In this document: positions 8,817 through 19,289 of the stretch, one piece after another
Numbering within the stretch: the first letter of the stretch is position 1
Layout of the letters: each line of letters begins with the position of its first letter
Origin: Astrocystis sublimbata
Taxonomy: Eukaryota > Ascomycota > Sordariomycetes > Xylariales > Xylariaceae
DNA: 19,828 nt
Direction: 5' to 3'
Assembly: GCA_022453515.1 (NCBI GenBank)
Contig: JAJNNY010000157.1
Coordinates: forward strand, 1 to 19,828
Translations under genes and position numbers: made by a program
Notes under the pieces: model-generated
Database searches by the model: none
Seen by the model: only the letters and a program-made list of their open reading frames with translations
Told to the model about the DNA's origin: nothing

Positions 8817-11260
8817 ATGACGGGCTCAACGGGGTTGTGCACGACGCCGACGTGCATCCAAGCCGCCAGCAGAATAATAACTAATATGCACCCAAACTAC
8901 AAATCCATCGACCCTTGTACCAACTTCGACGCCTGTGAGAACCAACATTACCTGTAGCATTGTTTACACAAAACTGACGAAACTCAGATGTCTGTGGAGG
9001 CTTCCCCGAACAGCACCCGTTTGAAGTAACCGACACCTTCACGGCTTCGCAAAACCAAAATAAGGATGTGATCGTGCAATTGCTGACTCACCCTTACGAC
9101 CCCCTGAGCGATGTAAGTTCAGTCTCAAAACATACAAGGAAATCCGCTCATACCTGACTTGCAAAAGGCCACGAGCGATGACGAGGATGTTTTCAACATG
9201 GTGGCCGGCGATTTCGCCGCCTGTCTCGACGACATTACAATTGAGAAGAGTGGGCTGGCTGGAGTGCCTGATATCATTGCTCAGGTGCAGAAGCTGTTCC
9301 CCGTCGACCATTACAAGTCCAACAAGACATTGTCGGGAGATTACGAGGAGTGGGCAGATGCTTTGGCGTATCTCAACTCTATTGGAGTGGCGGTATTTGG
9401 TGACTATGGCACAGTTGTGGATGTTCAGAACCCTGTGAGATGCGGCCTTACCCTCAAGCGATGTCTCCTGCTAACTTGATCATAGGATTCCATGATTCCC
9501 GCCCACAACTTCGTTTCTCCAGCTAGCGATAAGGCCATTGCCGCAGCTTACGACCTCTATACCCTTGCTTCTGCAGGAAACATCACAGACATTGAAGCCC
9601 TCATCACGATCCTCATGCCAGAAGCTGTCGAGCAAGGTGCCACTAAACAGCTGGCGTCGAGTGTGCTGGTGTTCGCGGCACTACTTACCGAGACAGCAAC
9701 GGCTGGCGCCGCCTCAGCCGCAGGCGATATAACTGTGCGTTCCCTAGACGTGATGGCTCAGCTATCTGCCCCTTAACAATGTACTAATCAGATAACAGAG
9801 TAACTTATACTATACCACAACCGTTAAGGAAGCCGCCGACGCAGCACCGGCTTTAGGATTCGCGGAAGTGATTAAACGCCGGGCACCCGAGGGATACAAA
9901 CTCGACCGAATGCAGCTCCAAGCCCCGGATATTTGGGCAAACGTTTCCAAGCTCGTGACCCAGACACCCAGAGCCACCCTCCAGACCGCATTGATCTTCT
10001 CTGCATACGGCAACTATGCGCCCTACGTCGCAGGATCTATTGTAAGCCAAAATCCTGCACTGTCTCAATTATATATAGCCGTTTTTTTTCTCTTTTCTTT
10101 TGTATGACTAACCTAGTTACAGGACCCTACCAAGGACCGCATCGAGACATGTGCCAGCTATCTCGACAAGAGCATTGCTTGGATGACGAGCAAGCTCTTC
10201 TTGGAGCAGAAGTATAGCGACGAAGACCGCAAGGCGGTGGCTGCCGTAACGGACAACCTTATTGCTTCATACGGCGAGCGCGTAAAGAACGTGGAATGGA
10301 TAGATGACGACACCAAGGGTCTGATCCTGGAGAAGCTGAACAACATGACTCTACGAATTGGGTATCCTACCGATGTAAGCATCAGTGTTCCCTAATTATC
10401 CTGGATAACTCTTCGATCATGTCGCTAATGCCTTCTTCGCACCATAGACCCCTGATGCGCTCAACGCCACATCACTCAAAGCCTACTACGATGGCGTGAA
10501 GATCACAGGCTCTTATTTCTCCAACGTGCTTTCCATCCGCGAGTGGTACTCCAAGCTCGAGTGGAAGGCGCTCTCATCCCCTCTGAACGAGAACACCTGG
10601 CCGAATTACGGCGTTCACTCTTGGGTTGCCAACGCCAGACAGTGGCGCGAGAGGAACACAGCGATCATCCCCGCCGGCATATCCCAGCCCACTTTCTTCA
10701 ACCGCAAGACGCCTTCATACCTATCCTACGGTGCCATGGGCGCTGTCACCGGCCACGAGATCACTCACGGCTTCGACAGCATCGGACGCAACTTCGACCA
10801 GACCGGCCGTCTGCAAGAGTGGTGGTCCAAGTCGAGTGCCGAGGCATTCGACAACAAGACGGCATGCTTCATTGAGCAATACTCCAAGGTGCCCATCATT
10901 GGCTGGGATGGTGTGGCCGCCAAGTCCGAGAAGAACCAGACGGTCTACGTAGACGGTATCAACACCCTCGCAGAGAACCTCGCGGACGCTGGCGGCCTCC
11001 TGACTTCGTATGACACATGGAAGAAGCTCGACAGCAAGTGCCCAGAGAAGGGATTGCCTGGCCTGAAGCACTTCACGAATGACCAGTTGTTCTTCATCGC
11101 GTACGGACAGAACTGGTGCTCCAGGCTGACCCCTGACCAAGCTGCTACTGCCGACGCGCATTCCCCTCCGTTTGCGCGCGCGCGTATGACGCCCCAGAAC
11201 TCGGCAGCGTTCTTGGAAGCTTTCAGCTGCAAGAAGGAGCCGACTTGCCAGCTGTGGTAA
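8817..11260 (+). CDS. M13-family (neprilysin-like) zinc metallopeptidase
   Basis: Seven exons: 8817-8934, 8988-9112, 9168-9434, 9486-9734, 9799-10041, 10123-10374 and 10448-11260. The six introns are 51-81 bp with GT-AG ends and CTGAC/CTAAC-type branch sites; all join in frame to give 688 residues. The N-terminal domain begins LCTTPTCIQAASRI, then SIDPCTNFDAYVCGGF across the first splice, the typical M13 opening. The catalytic domain has the zinc site HEITH (H521, E522, H525) and the third ligand in ENLAD (E594, D598), preceded by PAGISQP. The chain ends in the family-typical C-x-x-W form (CQLW). These enzymes cut short peptides, usually as secreted or type II membrane proteins. Here the only in-frame ATG before the conserved Cys region leaves just about seven residues upstream and no signal peptide or membrane anchor is visible, so either an upstream exon is missed or the protein is not exported in the usual way. 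The substrate-binding N-A-aromatic-aromatic motif reads N480-A-R-Q. Confidence 0.93.
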
Positions 11261-12042
11261 GCGTAAAATGTTTCCCGGGGAGGAGATTGATACGACTTAA
11301 TGTTTTAATTTCATATTGCCTTCATATGTTCCTTGCAATGGGCCAACAAAACTGTATATATGTGCCTGGATCCCAGTAGTCTTATATGGCGAACGGCTGG
11401 TGTAAACTAGATGATTCTATTCAGTCATTTAATTTCTCGTGTGTATAAGGCTCTCAATTTCTTCATATTAGCCATACGTTCAACATTCGCGGTGAACGTA
11501 CGTCCATTCCACGTACCGCTCGACGGAAGGTGCTGTCCAGGAGACACAGGTGTCTACTTTGTAGACTCAGAAGTTGCCCACGGAGGCAGAAAGTGCCCCT
11601 TTCAACGACAAGTAAGACATAAAGGCGAAGAAATGCAAGATTTACTATATACTAAGTAGCTGTATAGTATGTATGTAATGTAAACTAGCCAACACCTAAG
11701 CTATGCAAGTGAGAAAGAGAAAACGCAAGCACGCAAACTCCAGTTTTGTTCGTCTGCTTGGAAGAAAAACACGGTCTTCATCCACCCGCTCCTTATTGAT
11801 GCGAGGGTTAGTCAGTATGAAGGACAGTTCGCCCTTTTTTTCCATATCCGATGAATGCATGCATTTGAGTTGATTGGCGTGAGGAAAGAAAGAAGTAGTT
11901 GGCGTATCTAGAGTGTAGAAATCTCGTGCAAGCGCTGTCTCTGTTTATCTTAACTCAGGAGACTTCAAGAAAATGGATGATATAGCTCTTTTCTTGGCGC
12001 GACAGAGCTTAGGCAATGCGAACCAATCAATCGATTAATGAA
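11261..12042. other. Convergent intergenic region between peptidase and phospholipase D genes
   Basis: Both neighbours end towards this stretch, so it holds two 3' untranslated regions. It is moderately AT-rich with several ATATA-type words. Apart from the weak small ORF at 11411-11659, I see no gene, RNA or repeat. Confidence 0.5.
11411..11659 (+). CDS. Small ORF of 82 residues, doubtful
   Basis: A true ATG opens an 82-residue frame with a hydrophobic N-terminal stretch (about residues 14-30, around ALNFFILAIRSTFAV), then a Cys-Cys pair and one further Cys, and a basic C-terminus ending at TAG 11657-11659. The general shape recalls small secreted fungal proteins, but the N-terminus is not a clean signal peptide and there is no recognisable domain. 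It starts 150 bp after the peptidase stop and could be chance sequence inside a 3' flank. Confidence 0.15.
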   Translation: MILFSHLISRVYKALNFFILAIRSTFAVNVRPFHVPLDGRCCPGDTGVYFVDSEVAHGGRKCPFQRQVRHKGEEMQDLLYTK

Positions 12043-15000
12043 TTAATTGCTATGTCATGTTAGTAAAATAGTTCCTCGCCCCCCCGGAGAGTATAGGCTG
12101 GGTACTTACTAGATTTCCTTGGGCGCTAGCAGATCTGCCTGGTACAGCCAATGGTTATCCTTCTCCTCGGCCTCGAGCCAGTCGTACGGGAACTGCACAA
12201 GGTGGCCTTGGACCATGTTCATGCACTCCTCGGCGTCCTCGCGTCCCACTACGTCGTAGGGAAATGTTGGCCCACGCCGACTCCCTTTAGTAGTGGCCCG
12301 GCGCCGACGCCGCGTCGAGTTCTGGTTGTAGATATTATTTTCACCATTCGACCACGGCGCCGACTTCTCGGACGTTGAGAAGGTTGTGCGTCGATCTTGT
12401 TGCTTCTTATCACTCTGCGCGTCCAGGTTCATGTCCTCCGGATGTTCCTCTAGAGTCGGGAAGGGGGTCCCGCCGAGCGGCTGGATGGGGGACAAGGTCT
12501 CTGGCGACCTGGCGAGACTGCCCTTTTCTGTTGTGAGAGAGCGCCCATCCTGCCCCGCGTCAGCTGACTGGTCTGAACCAGCCAGTGCTGCTTTCTCATC
12601 CAATGTTCCTAGCTCTCCATGACTATCGCGGGCCTTAAGATTGGTTTCATGCGCTGTAGTCGACTTCTCTGATTGCATAGTCTCCGAGATAGCTGGTTCC
12701 GCTGCTGCAATGGCTGGCACAGCGATACCAGCGGCAGCACTGCCCACGCCGCTAGGTGGGCGTTTGGACTCATCGTCTTCACCCTTGCGACCGAACATGC
12801 TTTCTGAGAACCTATGTGCGTAATCATCGTACTCGTGGTACTCTTTCCATGTAGACACTTCGTTGTCTGGCATGCATCGAAACACCCGACGGTATAGAAC
12901 AGTATTGTTCTTGGCCACCCGAGACCAAACATCATCCCAGAATGCAGGACTGATTGGGTCACGCATACAGTTCTTGTCGATGGTCGCTGGGACTATGTCG
13001 GAAAGTAGCGGATTGGCAGATTCGGAGCTTGCTCGTCCGGACTCGTCAAGACGGACAGATGGTCCTCCGATATCTGTATCATCCACGACTGGAAGAGTGG
13101 CATGCTGCGCGCCTGTTGGTAGTTCGCTCGGCCCACCGGTAGTAGGGGGCGGGAGCTCGCTATTTCCGCCAGACACTTGATCGCCGAATTTAGAGTTGAT
13201 GGTTTTGTTCGAGCTGGTAACGTCAGATTTGGATGTGGATTTCGCCGGCTGCCCAGACTTGCAGAAGACAACCTCGTGACCATTGATGACGGTCGAGTCG
13301 CGCCCCAAGTCTTGCCCTTTTTCTTGCGCCTCTTTCCAGTGATCCGCCCCATAGCCTTCCACATCGTCATTATGACTAGCTTGGCGGCGAGGGTCCTCCA
13401 TCGGAGATTTGCCTTTGGAATCAGAAGTCGAGGAGGTTGAGGAGGAAGGTCTTGAATGATCAGCATCTTGGGATTCATGATTGAAACTTCTGGTAGGATA
13501 AACATTGGGCCGTGGGTTCAATGTGCTGGACTGAGCTTGTGTGGAGCTTTCTGCGTTGGGGAAATAGTCGTCGTCGTACATGTGGTCCATCTCAACCTCA
13601 AATCGAGTTGCAGCACTTTCGTCCGCCCCTCTGTCCTCTTCAGTGATCGCATCCACATCTAACCCTAGATGCTCCCTCATGAGCCTCATCCGAAGAGTAT
13701 GGGCAAAGCGCCCGACACGGTAGGGCTCGCCGCCCATTGTAGACCACATCATATCTGTATCTCTCACGACACAGGCCGTTTCAGAGTCACGGTTGCCCTG
13801 CATAGATCTTTCGTTGATGTTGGCAGATCCAATCAAAGAAATTCGATCATCTACAATGATAGTCTTCGCATGAATATAGAGCTGCTCTGTTACTAGAGCG
13901 TTCTGCTTGCCAATGTGACCCCAGTTCCGCAAACTGAAGAAGGCAATGTAGTCTTCTGGGTTGATACCCACCGCTTCCAGACGACCAAATATGGAATGCG
14001 GACCTCGACATATACTTCGATACTGGAATTGCATGATCAGTCTCACACTACTACCCTCAGCCTGATCAACAGTGTTTTGAAACCCAGGCATGAGTGGGAT
14101 CAAAATACAACATCGCCAATCCTCGTCGTTTCGGTGAGCCCTCAGGATGCGCTCAACGATGGCATCGCCGATCCGGTTCACCACTTTCGTGTTTAAGGTC
14201 TCGGTACTTGTGATGAAGAATTGATTTTCCATATATACGAAATGCTCTGATTCCTCGATCAGCTTGACATAGGCGGTTTGAATGCTATGTTCTCTGAGAT
14301 CTTTAGGAAAGCCAAGGGACCAGTCGCCAGCCGAACGCAGCATTTGGACCTCGCAAGTACCGGATAAACCGAGACCGACGAGGTCGGATTCCTGTGCATC
14401 TGGCGGAGGGAGTAAGAAAGGTGTAGGTCGTGTGGGTTTTCGCTCACGTCGGAGGTAGTTCCAACGTTGGACAAAATGGCGCGTGAGATCTCGAGCAGGT
14501 TGCCCGGTGACCTGCATCGCAATATCGTGCCAAGGCATCCTTGGTGTTTTGCTTCTATCATACATTTCGGCGTAGGGTTCATCAAGTTTGAAGAAATCGA
14601 GCACTCTGGGATTAGAGTAGTCCTTGCCGGGGAACAGTTGGCAATGCTCACTATCTCGGGGAACATCGTCATCTGATTCCATGCCTGTAGGCCGATCATC
14701 GTTGATCGGATGCTGTGGGTTGTCCCAGCGGCCAAAGCACAAGTCGATGCCACCAATGAAAGCTACATCGTGATCAACGATGCACAGTTTTTCGTGGTGA
14801 GCAAAGAAGAATTGATTCTTCTTAAATTGGTTGGGCGATCGCAGGATCATGATGTTGTCGTGCAGGTTGAGCAGAGAGAATTTTGTGTACTCCGAGTCTA
14901 TCGGAATGGCTTGTTCCACATTGCGGTAGACAATGACAAACACTTTCACGCCTTCTCTGGCTTTTCTCTGGAGCAGGCGGTCGAGGCGCCACTTCTGACT

Positions 15001-17649
15001 GACACACGCCGGTCGGCGCATATACAACTCCGGGCTCAACCACCAATCGTGTATATAGATGACGTCCTGAGCCATGCTAATAGCACGCGAAACATTCCAC
15101 ATGTAGTCTCGCCCATCAACCAACCACTGGGCGAACGCGTTTCTCCTGACTGGGGCGAAACTGCCAAAACGGTGGGGTTTGTGCCACTCGGTCTGCTTCA
15201 ACATATCGAGGACGGACTGTTCGAACTGCCTCAAGATGGTCTGGTTGCGAGAGAACAGTTTGGTCTTTCTCTCGGCCGTGAAGATTTTGAGCGAATGATG
15301 TTTCTCGGCCACATCTTCGTCTTCATAATGAGCAATCTCCTTGTCCTTCTTCTCCTTCTCTGCAGATCCCTTGAGTATATTGCCAAAGCGTTTGAACTTG
15401 CTCTTCTTGGACTCAACTCGAAAGTGCGGGTCAACTAGGTACACATCGTATATGTTCATAGTAGCCGGTGACTCAACAACGGCGATGTAGTTCTGCCGAA
15501 CCAGAAACCATTTCCGAGAATGTGTCGCGATCACTTTCTGGGGGGTCAAAACTCGCCTGAAATCGATGCCCCTCGTAGACTGAATGTGTAGGTAGCACTC
15601 CTTCCCATGGAAGTTGCCCTCTGCTGCCAAACGTACTCCAAGGGCGGAGAGCTCTAGAAACTTGCAAAGACGGTTACTGTCTGGTCGGAACATGAGCCAG
15701 TGTATCATGTCTTGAAGGTACTTTTCCAACGTTCTACGTTGCTTTTCGATGAAGCGCCTTTGTATAGCAGCCGCGTTCTGGGGATTGAGCGCAGAGCCTT
15801 CACGACTCTCTCCTAGACCAGAAGATTGTCGACGTGGTAGGAAGTTGTTCATACGAGACTTCTTTCTGCCCGTGTTGGGCCGCCTGTCAGCGTCGCTCGC
15901 TGTGGCTTCCGCTGCCGTTGCTTCCCCGGCGGTGTTTTCGGCCGCGGTCCCTTCAGCTGCGGTATCATCTGCTCGAGCCCCTTGCGCTCTTTCGTCCTCT
16001 TCAGACTCGTCCCGGTTCTGATACGATCGGAGATAGGGGAATGCTTTTCTGGGAAAGGCAGGTTGCTTAGGCCGGCTGCGCTGGCTCGGGCCGGCCGGTA
16101 GAGTCCTGTCATTTTTGAGTGTGAGCCGATATTTCCAATGCATGTTCCATATCTCGCGGACGCTACGGGTGACTGTCCATGTCATCCGGCTATGCCCATT
16201 GCCGTACTCGAGAGAGATGGTGAACAACGAATGCCTCTCGCTCGTGCTGTCCTCAGGTGAGCTATCGGTGACACGTATCTTGAGCTGCTCGAGCAAAACC
16301 GGGATTCGTTTGTTGCCATGTTCGTCCCGCTGCAGCATGCTAGCAAGGATCAAGACGGCTGGCGCGACAGCACGTAGCTCGGAGATGAGCTCAGCCGACT
16401 TGTAGAGGTCGAACTGGTCTGTCTTTTTCTTGCCCAGTAATTTCAGTGTTTGCTTGACCTGCTTCCACCTCTGTGCTCCGAAAGTGGCGGCTCCCGAAGA
16501 GCCCAGAAAAGGCCTCCTCGGTGGACCGAGAGCCTCGCCGTCCGACGCAGCACCGCCGGCGCTGAACATCTCCGAGATACGGCGACGGTGACCGGGCATT
16601 CGAACCTGGGGACTCTCGGCCTCCTCGGCGGTGGCATTGCCGTTTCTCGGGCTACCTATCCAAGAGCTGCCACGTCGCCAAGCCGGCCGCCTCCTCGCTA
16701 GCTGGTCGCGGCCCTCTCCTTCGGACAAGCCAGCGCGGTGCTCGGCAGCGTCAGGCATGGTGGAGCGCCTCACGAGAGTCTGGAAGCGGCCACCCATACT
16801 CGGTGAGCCGATGTCGTCGTGTTGGCGATCCGGCTGGCGGGGGGTGTTGGGGGCAGTGAAGACATCGAGCTGCTTCAGGCGCCTCTTCATCCTCTTCCGC
16901 TTCTTCATCTTGGGCGCTTCCCTATGGTGTGCCTCGTCCCCGCTCTCCTCTACATCGGCATCGCTGCCCTGCTCTTCGTCGGGGGGCTCTTCGTCGACGG
17001 TGTCGGCTATATGATAGGGCCGGTTCAGCACGGGGGAGCTGGTGGCAGAGGCGGCGGGGGTCTCGACAAGGCCTGGGGCTCTCGGGGGCTGGACGCCGAC
17101 AGGGGTACCGAGGGTCGACTTCAGTCTCGACATCCACCGCTCGCCGCGCGAGCGGTTCATCATGTCTGCATCGTCCCACGAGGCCTGGCGAGAATGGGGC
17201 AGACGGGGGGCTTCGAGGACGGTGTCGGTGGCGTTGAAGTGCACGCTTCGGCGGCCGGGTGATACGGGCTCCTCGAGAACATTTCCGTCATGGTCCTGCG
17301 GTCGTGGCACGATGTTGTTTCGATTCGGAGAAGGCAGCTGGATAGGAGATAGACGGCCGGGGGTGGCTGGATTGGAATGGGAAGCGGGGAGGTTCGAACG
17401 CGACGGGGCTTGAGGCTCGAGGTCGGGCGAGTTGGCATACTCGTCCAAGCCGTCGAATTGCAGCTGCTCGGCTAGCTGAAGAATCTGGGAGCTGGAGATG
17501 GGCAGGTCGCGGACGCGGACGGGCTCAGGGTCCTGGGAGGGACCAGGGCTGGAGTTGGAGTGCGGAATGGAGGTTGGCAAGGGCGGCGAGATGCCATTGC
17601 TCTTGGTCATGGGCGAGACGTCATCATCACGAGGGATGGATGGCATCAT
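12043..17649 (-). CDS. PLD1: Phospholipase D of the fungal PLD1/Spo14 type (PX-PH-HKD)
   Basis: Coding exons on the minus strand are 17649-12110 and a 7-nt terminal exon 12049-12043, joined over a 60-bp intron; the product is 1848 residues, about the usual size for fungal PLD1. It hydrolyses phosphatidylcholine to phosphatidic acid and choline and acts on membranes in vesicle traffic, morphogenesis and sporulation (family knowledge). Order of parts: a long disordered Ser/Pro/Arg-rich N-terminus (1 to about 440) with a basic KKRKRMKRR patch, a PX-like domain (about 445-545), an acidic and Ala/Thr-rich linker with a short repeat (563-584), a PH-like region (about 655-820), the first HKD motif HHEKLCIVD (H952, K954, D959), the second HKD motif HAKTIIVD (H1260, K1262, D1267) followed by GSANINERSMQG, a disordered region, and a conserved fungal tail with PAFWDDVWSRVAKNN and GHLVQFPYDW. 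The start is the first of two adjacent ATGs. Both catalytic motifs are complete. Confidence 0.97.
12050..12109 (-). other. 60-bp intron at the very end of the PLD1 coding region
   Basis: On the minus strand the long reading frame ends in TAG (12111-12109), but the G of that codon is also the first base of a perfect GTAAGT donor. Downstream lies an exact ACTAAC branch sequence and a CATAG acceptor ending at 12050, giving a typical 60-bp fungal intron. Splicing removes the stop and joins TA to a 7-nt exon (12049-12043), adding Tyr and Asn before a TAA. Without splicing the protein is two residues shorter. Confidence 0.75.
15898..15963 (-). repeat. Short coding repeat in PLD1 linker
   Basis: Residues 563-584 of PLD1 contain four consecutive copies of a five-residue unit of the form T-A-[A/G]-E-x followed by a partial fifth. 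It lies in the disordered linker between the PX-like and PH-like regions, and the DNA is correspondingly GCT/GCC/GTT-rich. It is probably free to vary in copy number. Confidence 0.6.
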
Positions 17650-18950
17650 TCTCGAGTCGAGAAGGTCGGAAGGGACCGTCGTCGACGGAGAGGGAGGGGC
17701 CTGGCACTGGTAGCTGGTGCGAGGCTAGTTGCAAGGCTGTCGTGACCCGTGGCTCGTGGCTATCTTGGTCGTCGTATCGGTGGTGTGTGGGTGCTTGCTA
17801 TTCCTTCATTTCATACTTGGGGGGCAGGCCGATTCGGACGCCGTCAAAGGCCGCAAGGTTATCGGCGGTGTGGTGGTGGTGTGGTGTGATGGAGGAGATT
17901 TGAGGGCAATACAGGTTCTGGGCTCTGTGCTCTGGTCGTGTTGGCATTGACAGACGCCGAATGGTGGTGTTGGTTGGAAATGTGGAGGATTCGAGGTGGT
18001 CGCGGTAATGGGGATTGGAGCTGTTGTTGTTGCTGCTGCTGCGTGGTAATGGTGACTTGCGAGATGCGAGATGCGACTCTGGGAATCTTGCACTTGTCAA
18101 CGTCTACTACCCAAAGTCGCTGGTCACTAAGGCGCCTAACGTTAGCTGCGTGGTGTAGCTGCTGTAGAGTGTACGGGTCAATGGCGGCATTGAATGTATC
18201 TGCCCCGCATGGAAGCGCGTAATGGCCCTGGCACAGTACCTGAGCCGGGAGTTCTGCTAGTAGCGGATACTTTGCGATGGAGGTCACCATGAACGGACTG
18301 GGGCAGCATCGAAACCCAGGCATGGGCCAGGCCCGTCCCAGCCTAGCGGCCCCCCTGCCCCTGGCCCTTGTTTCTCCTGACCTCGCTGACCGGGCCCCGG
18401 CACCAAACAAAATAAGGTTTCCACGCCTCTGACCACCTGGCCTGCGAGTGGTACGGATACTGCAGGCGGGAAAGTCCTGTGCTGCAACCTTGTTACCTTG
18501 CAACCCAACCCAACCTTGTAAGCGAGACCAAAAGACCAGGTAGACCAGGAATACGCAGTAATTGATTGATATGACATTCCTTGGATATTATATGTGTAAC
18601 CTGAGTGAGGCACTAGGCGAGCTAGGTACATTGACAGGTGTAATAGTCTGTGGATAATAGGTAGGTGTCGCAGGTGGTCAACACATTCCTGACACACAAC
18701 ACATTGGCAACTTGCAAGGTAAATCTAGATAGTAGGTACTGTGTTCCCAGTTAGTCGCCCCGCCCTACATCATCCAATTCGGCATCCAAACATAGAATAT
18801 TATCATCATTATACTTATCTCTATTATGACCAAAGGCCAAACACGTCACACGAAATACCAAAGCATAGGAACCGAACCTATCATCGAAGTTTATTGTTAT
18901 CCTCTTCTTGTAGTTATTGGAGCTATCTCATCGAATATCATCAAGCAATG
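17650..18950. other. Upstream region of PLD1, no gene seen
   Basis: About 1.3 kb before the PLD1 start, expected to hold its promoter and 5' untranslated region. Features visible are a TGG/GGT-rich stretch near 17868-17890, a CTG/TTG trinucleotide run at 18021-18041, and a GC-rich patch at 18300-18365 with several CCAGGC/GGCC words. Open frames here (for example 17859-18503, minus) are low-complexity His/Gln/Pro-rich and have no recognisable domain. I cannot place a transcription start. Confidence 0.45.
18021..18041. repeat. Trinucleotide microsatellite (CTG/TTG)
   Basis: Seven consecutive trinucleotides: one CTG, three TTG, three CTG. On the PLD1 sense strand it reads as CAG/CAA repeats and lies about 370 bp before the PLD1 start codon, probably in promoter or leader sequence. 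Confidence 0.7.
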
Positions 18951-19289
18951 GACTAGGTACAATAGCTAACAGGCGAGAGGTAATTACTTTAAATTACCCT
19001 ACTATTTCCAACGTCTAAGTCGCTAAGCTCCATGTTTCTAGGGTCCTAGAGGGGTAACTATCTAAATATTAATTTTTATAATAGAATTATACTAGAAAGT
19101 ATAGTTAATAGGTTTAAAATAGTTTAGTTTAATAGGGTAGTAAATACTAATATAAATTACTAGATATAACTATTAAGTTTAAATATAACGCATCCTATAA
19201 GTAAATTTCCTATATAAGTGGGTTTCCCACTATTTATTACGTTTATATAACGCATTATACCTTCCTTTTTTTCTTATCTAAAATAACCC
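18951..19289. other. AT-rich flank of the transposon remnant
   Basis: Composition changes sharply from mixed sequence to strongly AT-rich from about 19,030 on, with many TA-rich words, as expected for RIP-affected repeat DNA. No frame is open for long. It probably includes the 5' non-coding part and one terminal repeat of the transposon whose coding remnant follows, but I cannot define the terminal inverted repeat because the other end is outside the window. Confidence 0.5.
19183..19255. repeat. Direct repeat pair with a small hairpin between
   Basis: The 11-bp word ATATAACGCAT occurs at 19183-19193 and again at 19245-19255, 62 bp apart. Between them, 19217-19231 forms a perfect hairpin with 6-bp arms (AGTGGG/CCCACT) and a 3-nt loop. 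Both lie just upstream of the transposase remnant and may be subterminal parts of the element; in such AT-rich sequence chance is also possible, though the GC-containing hairpin stands out. Confidence 0.4.

Noticed and set aside
14710..15438. 242-codon plus-strand frame
   Set aside because: Antisense shadow of the PLD1 catalytic region; no domain and no ATG-based exon structure of its own.
17859..18503. 214-codon minus-strand frame upstream of PLD1
   Set aside because: Low-complexity His/Gln/Pro-rich translation over a microsatellite; no domain and no convincing splice into PLD1.
18990..19060. Possible terminal inverted repeat of the transposon
   Set aside because: Without the other end of the element in the window, no inverted partner can be shown.
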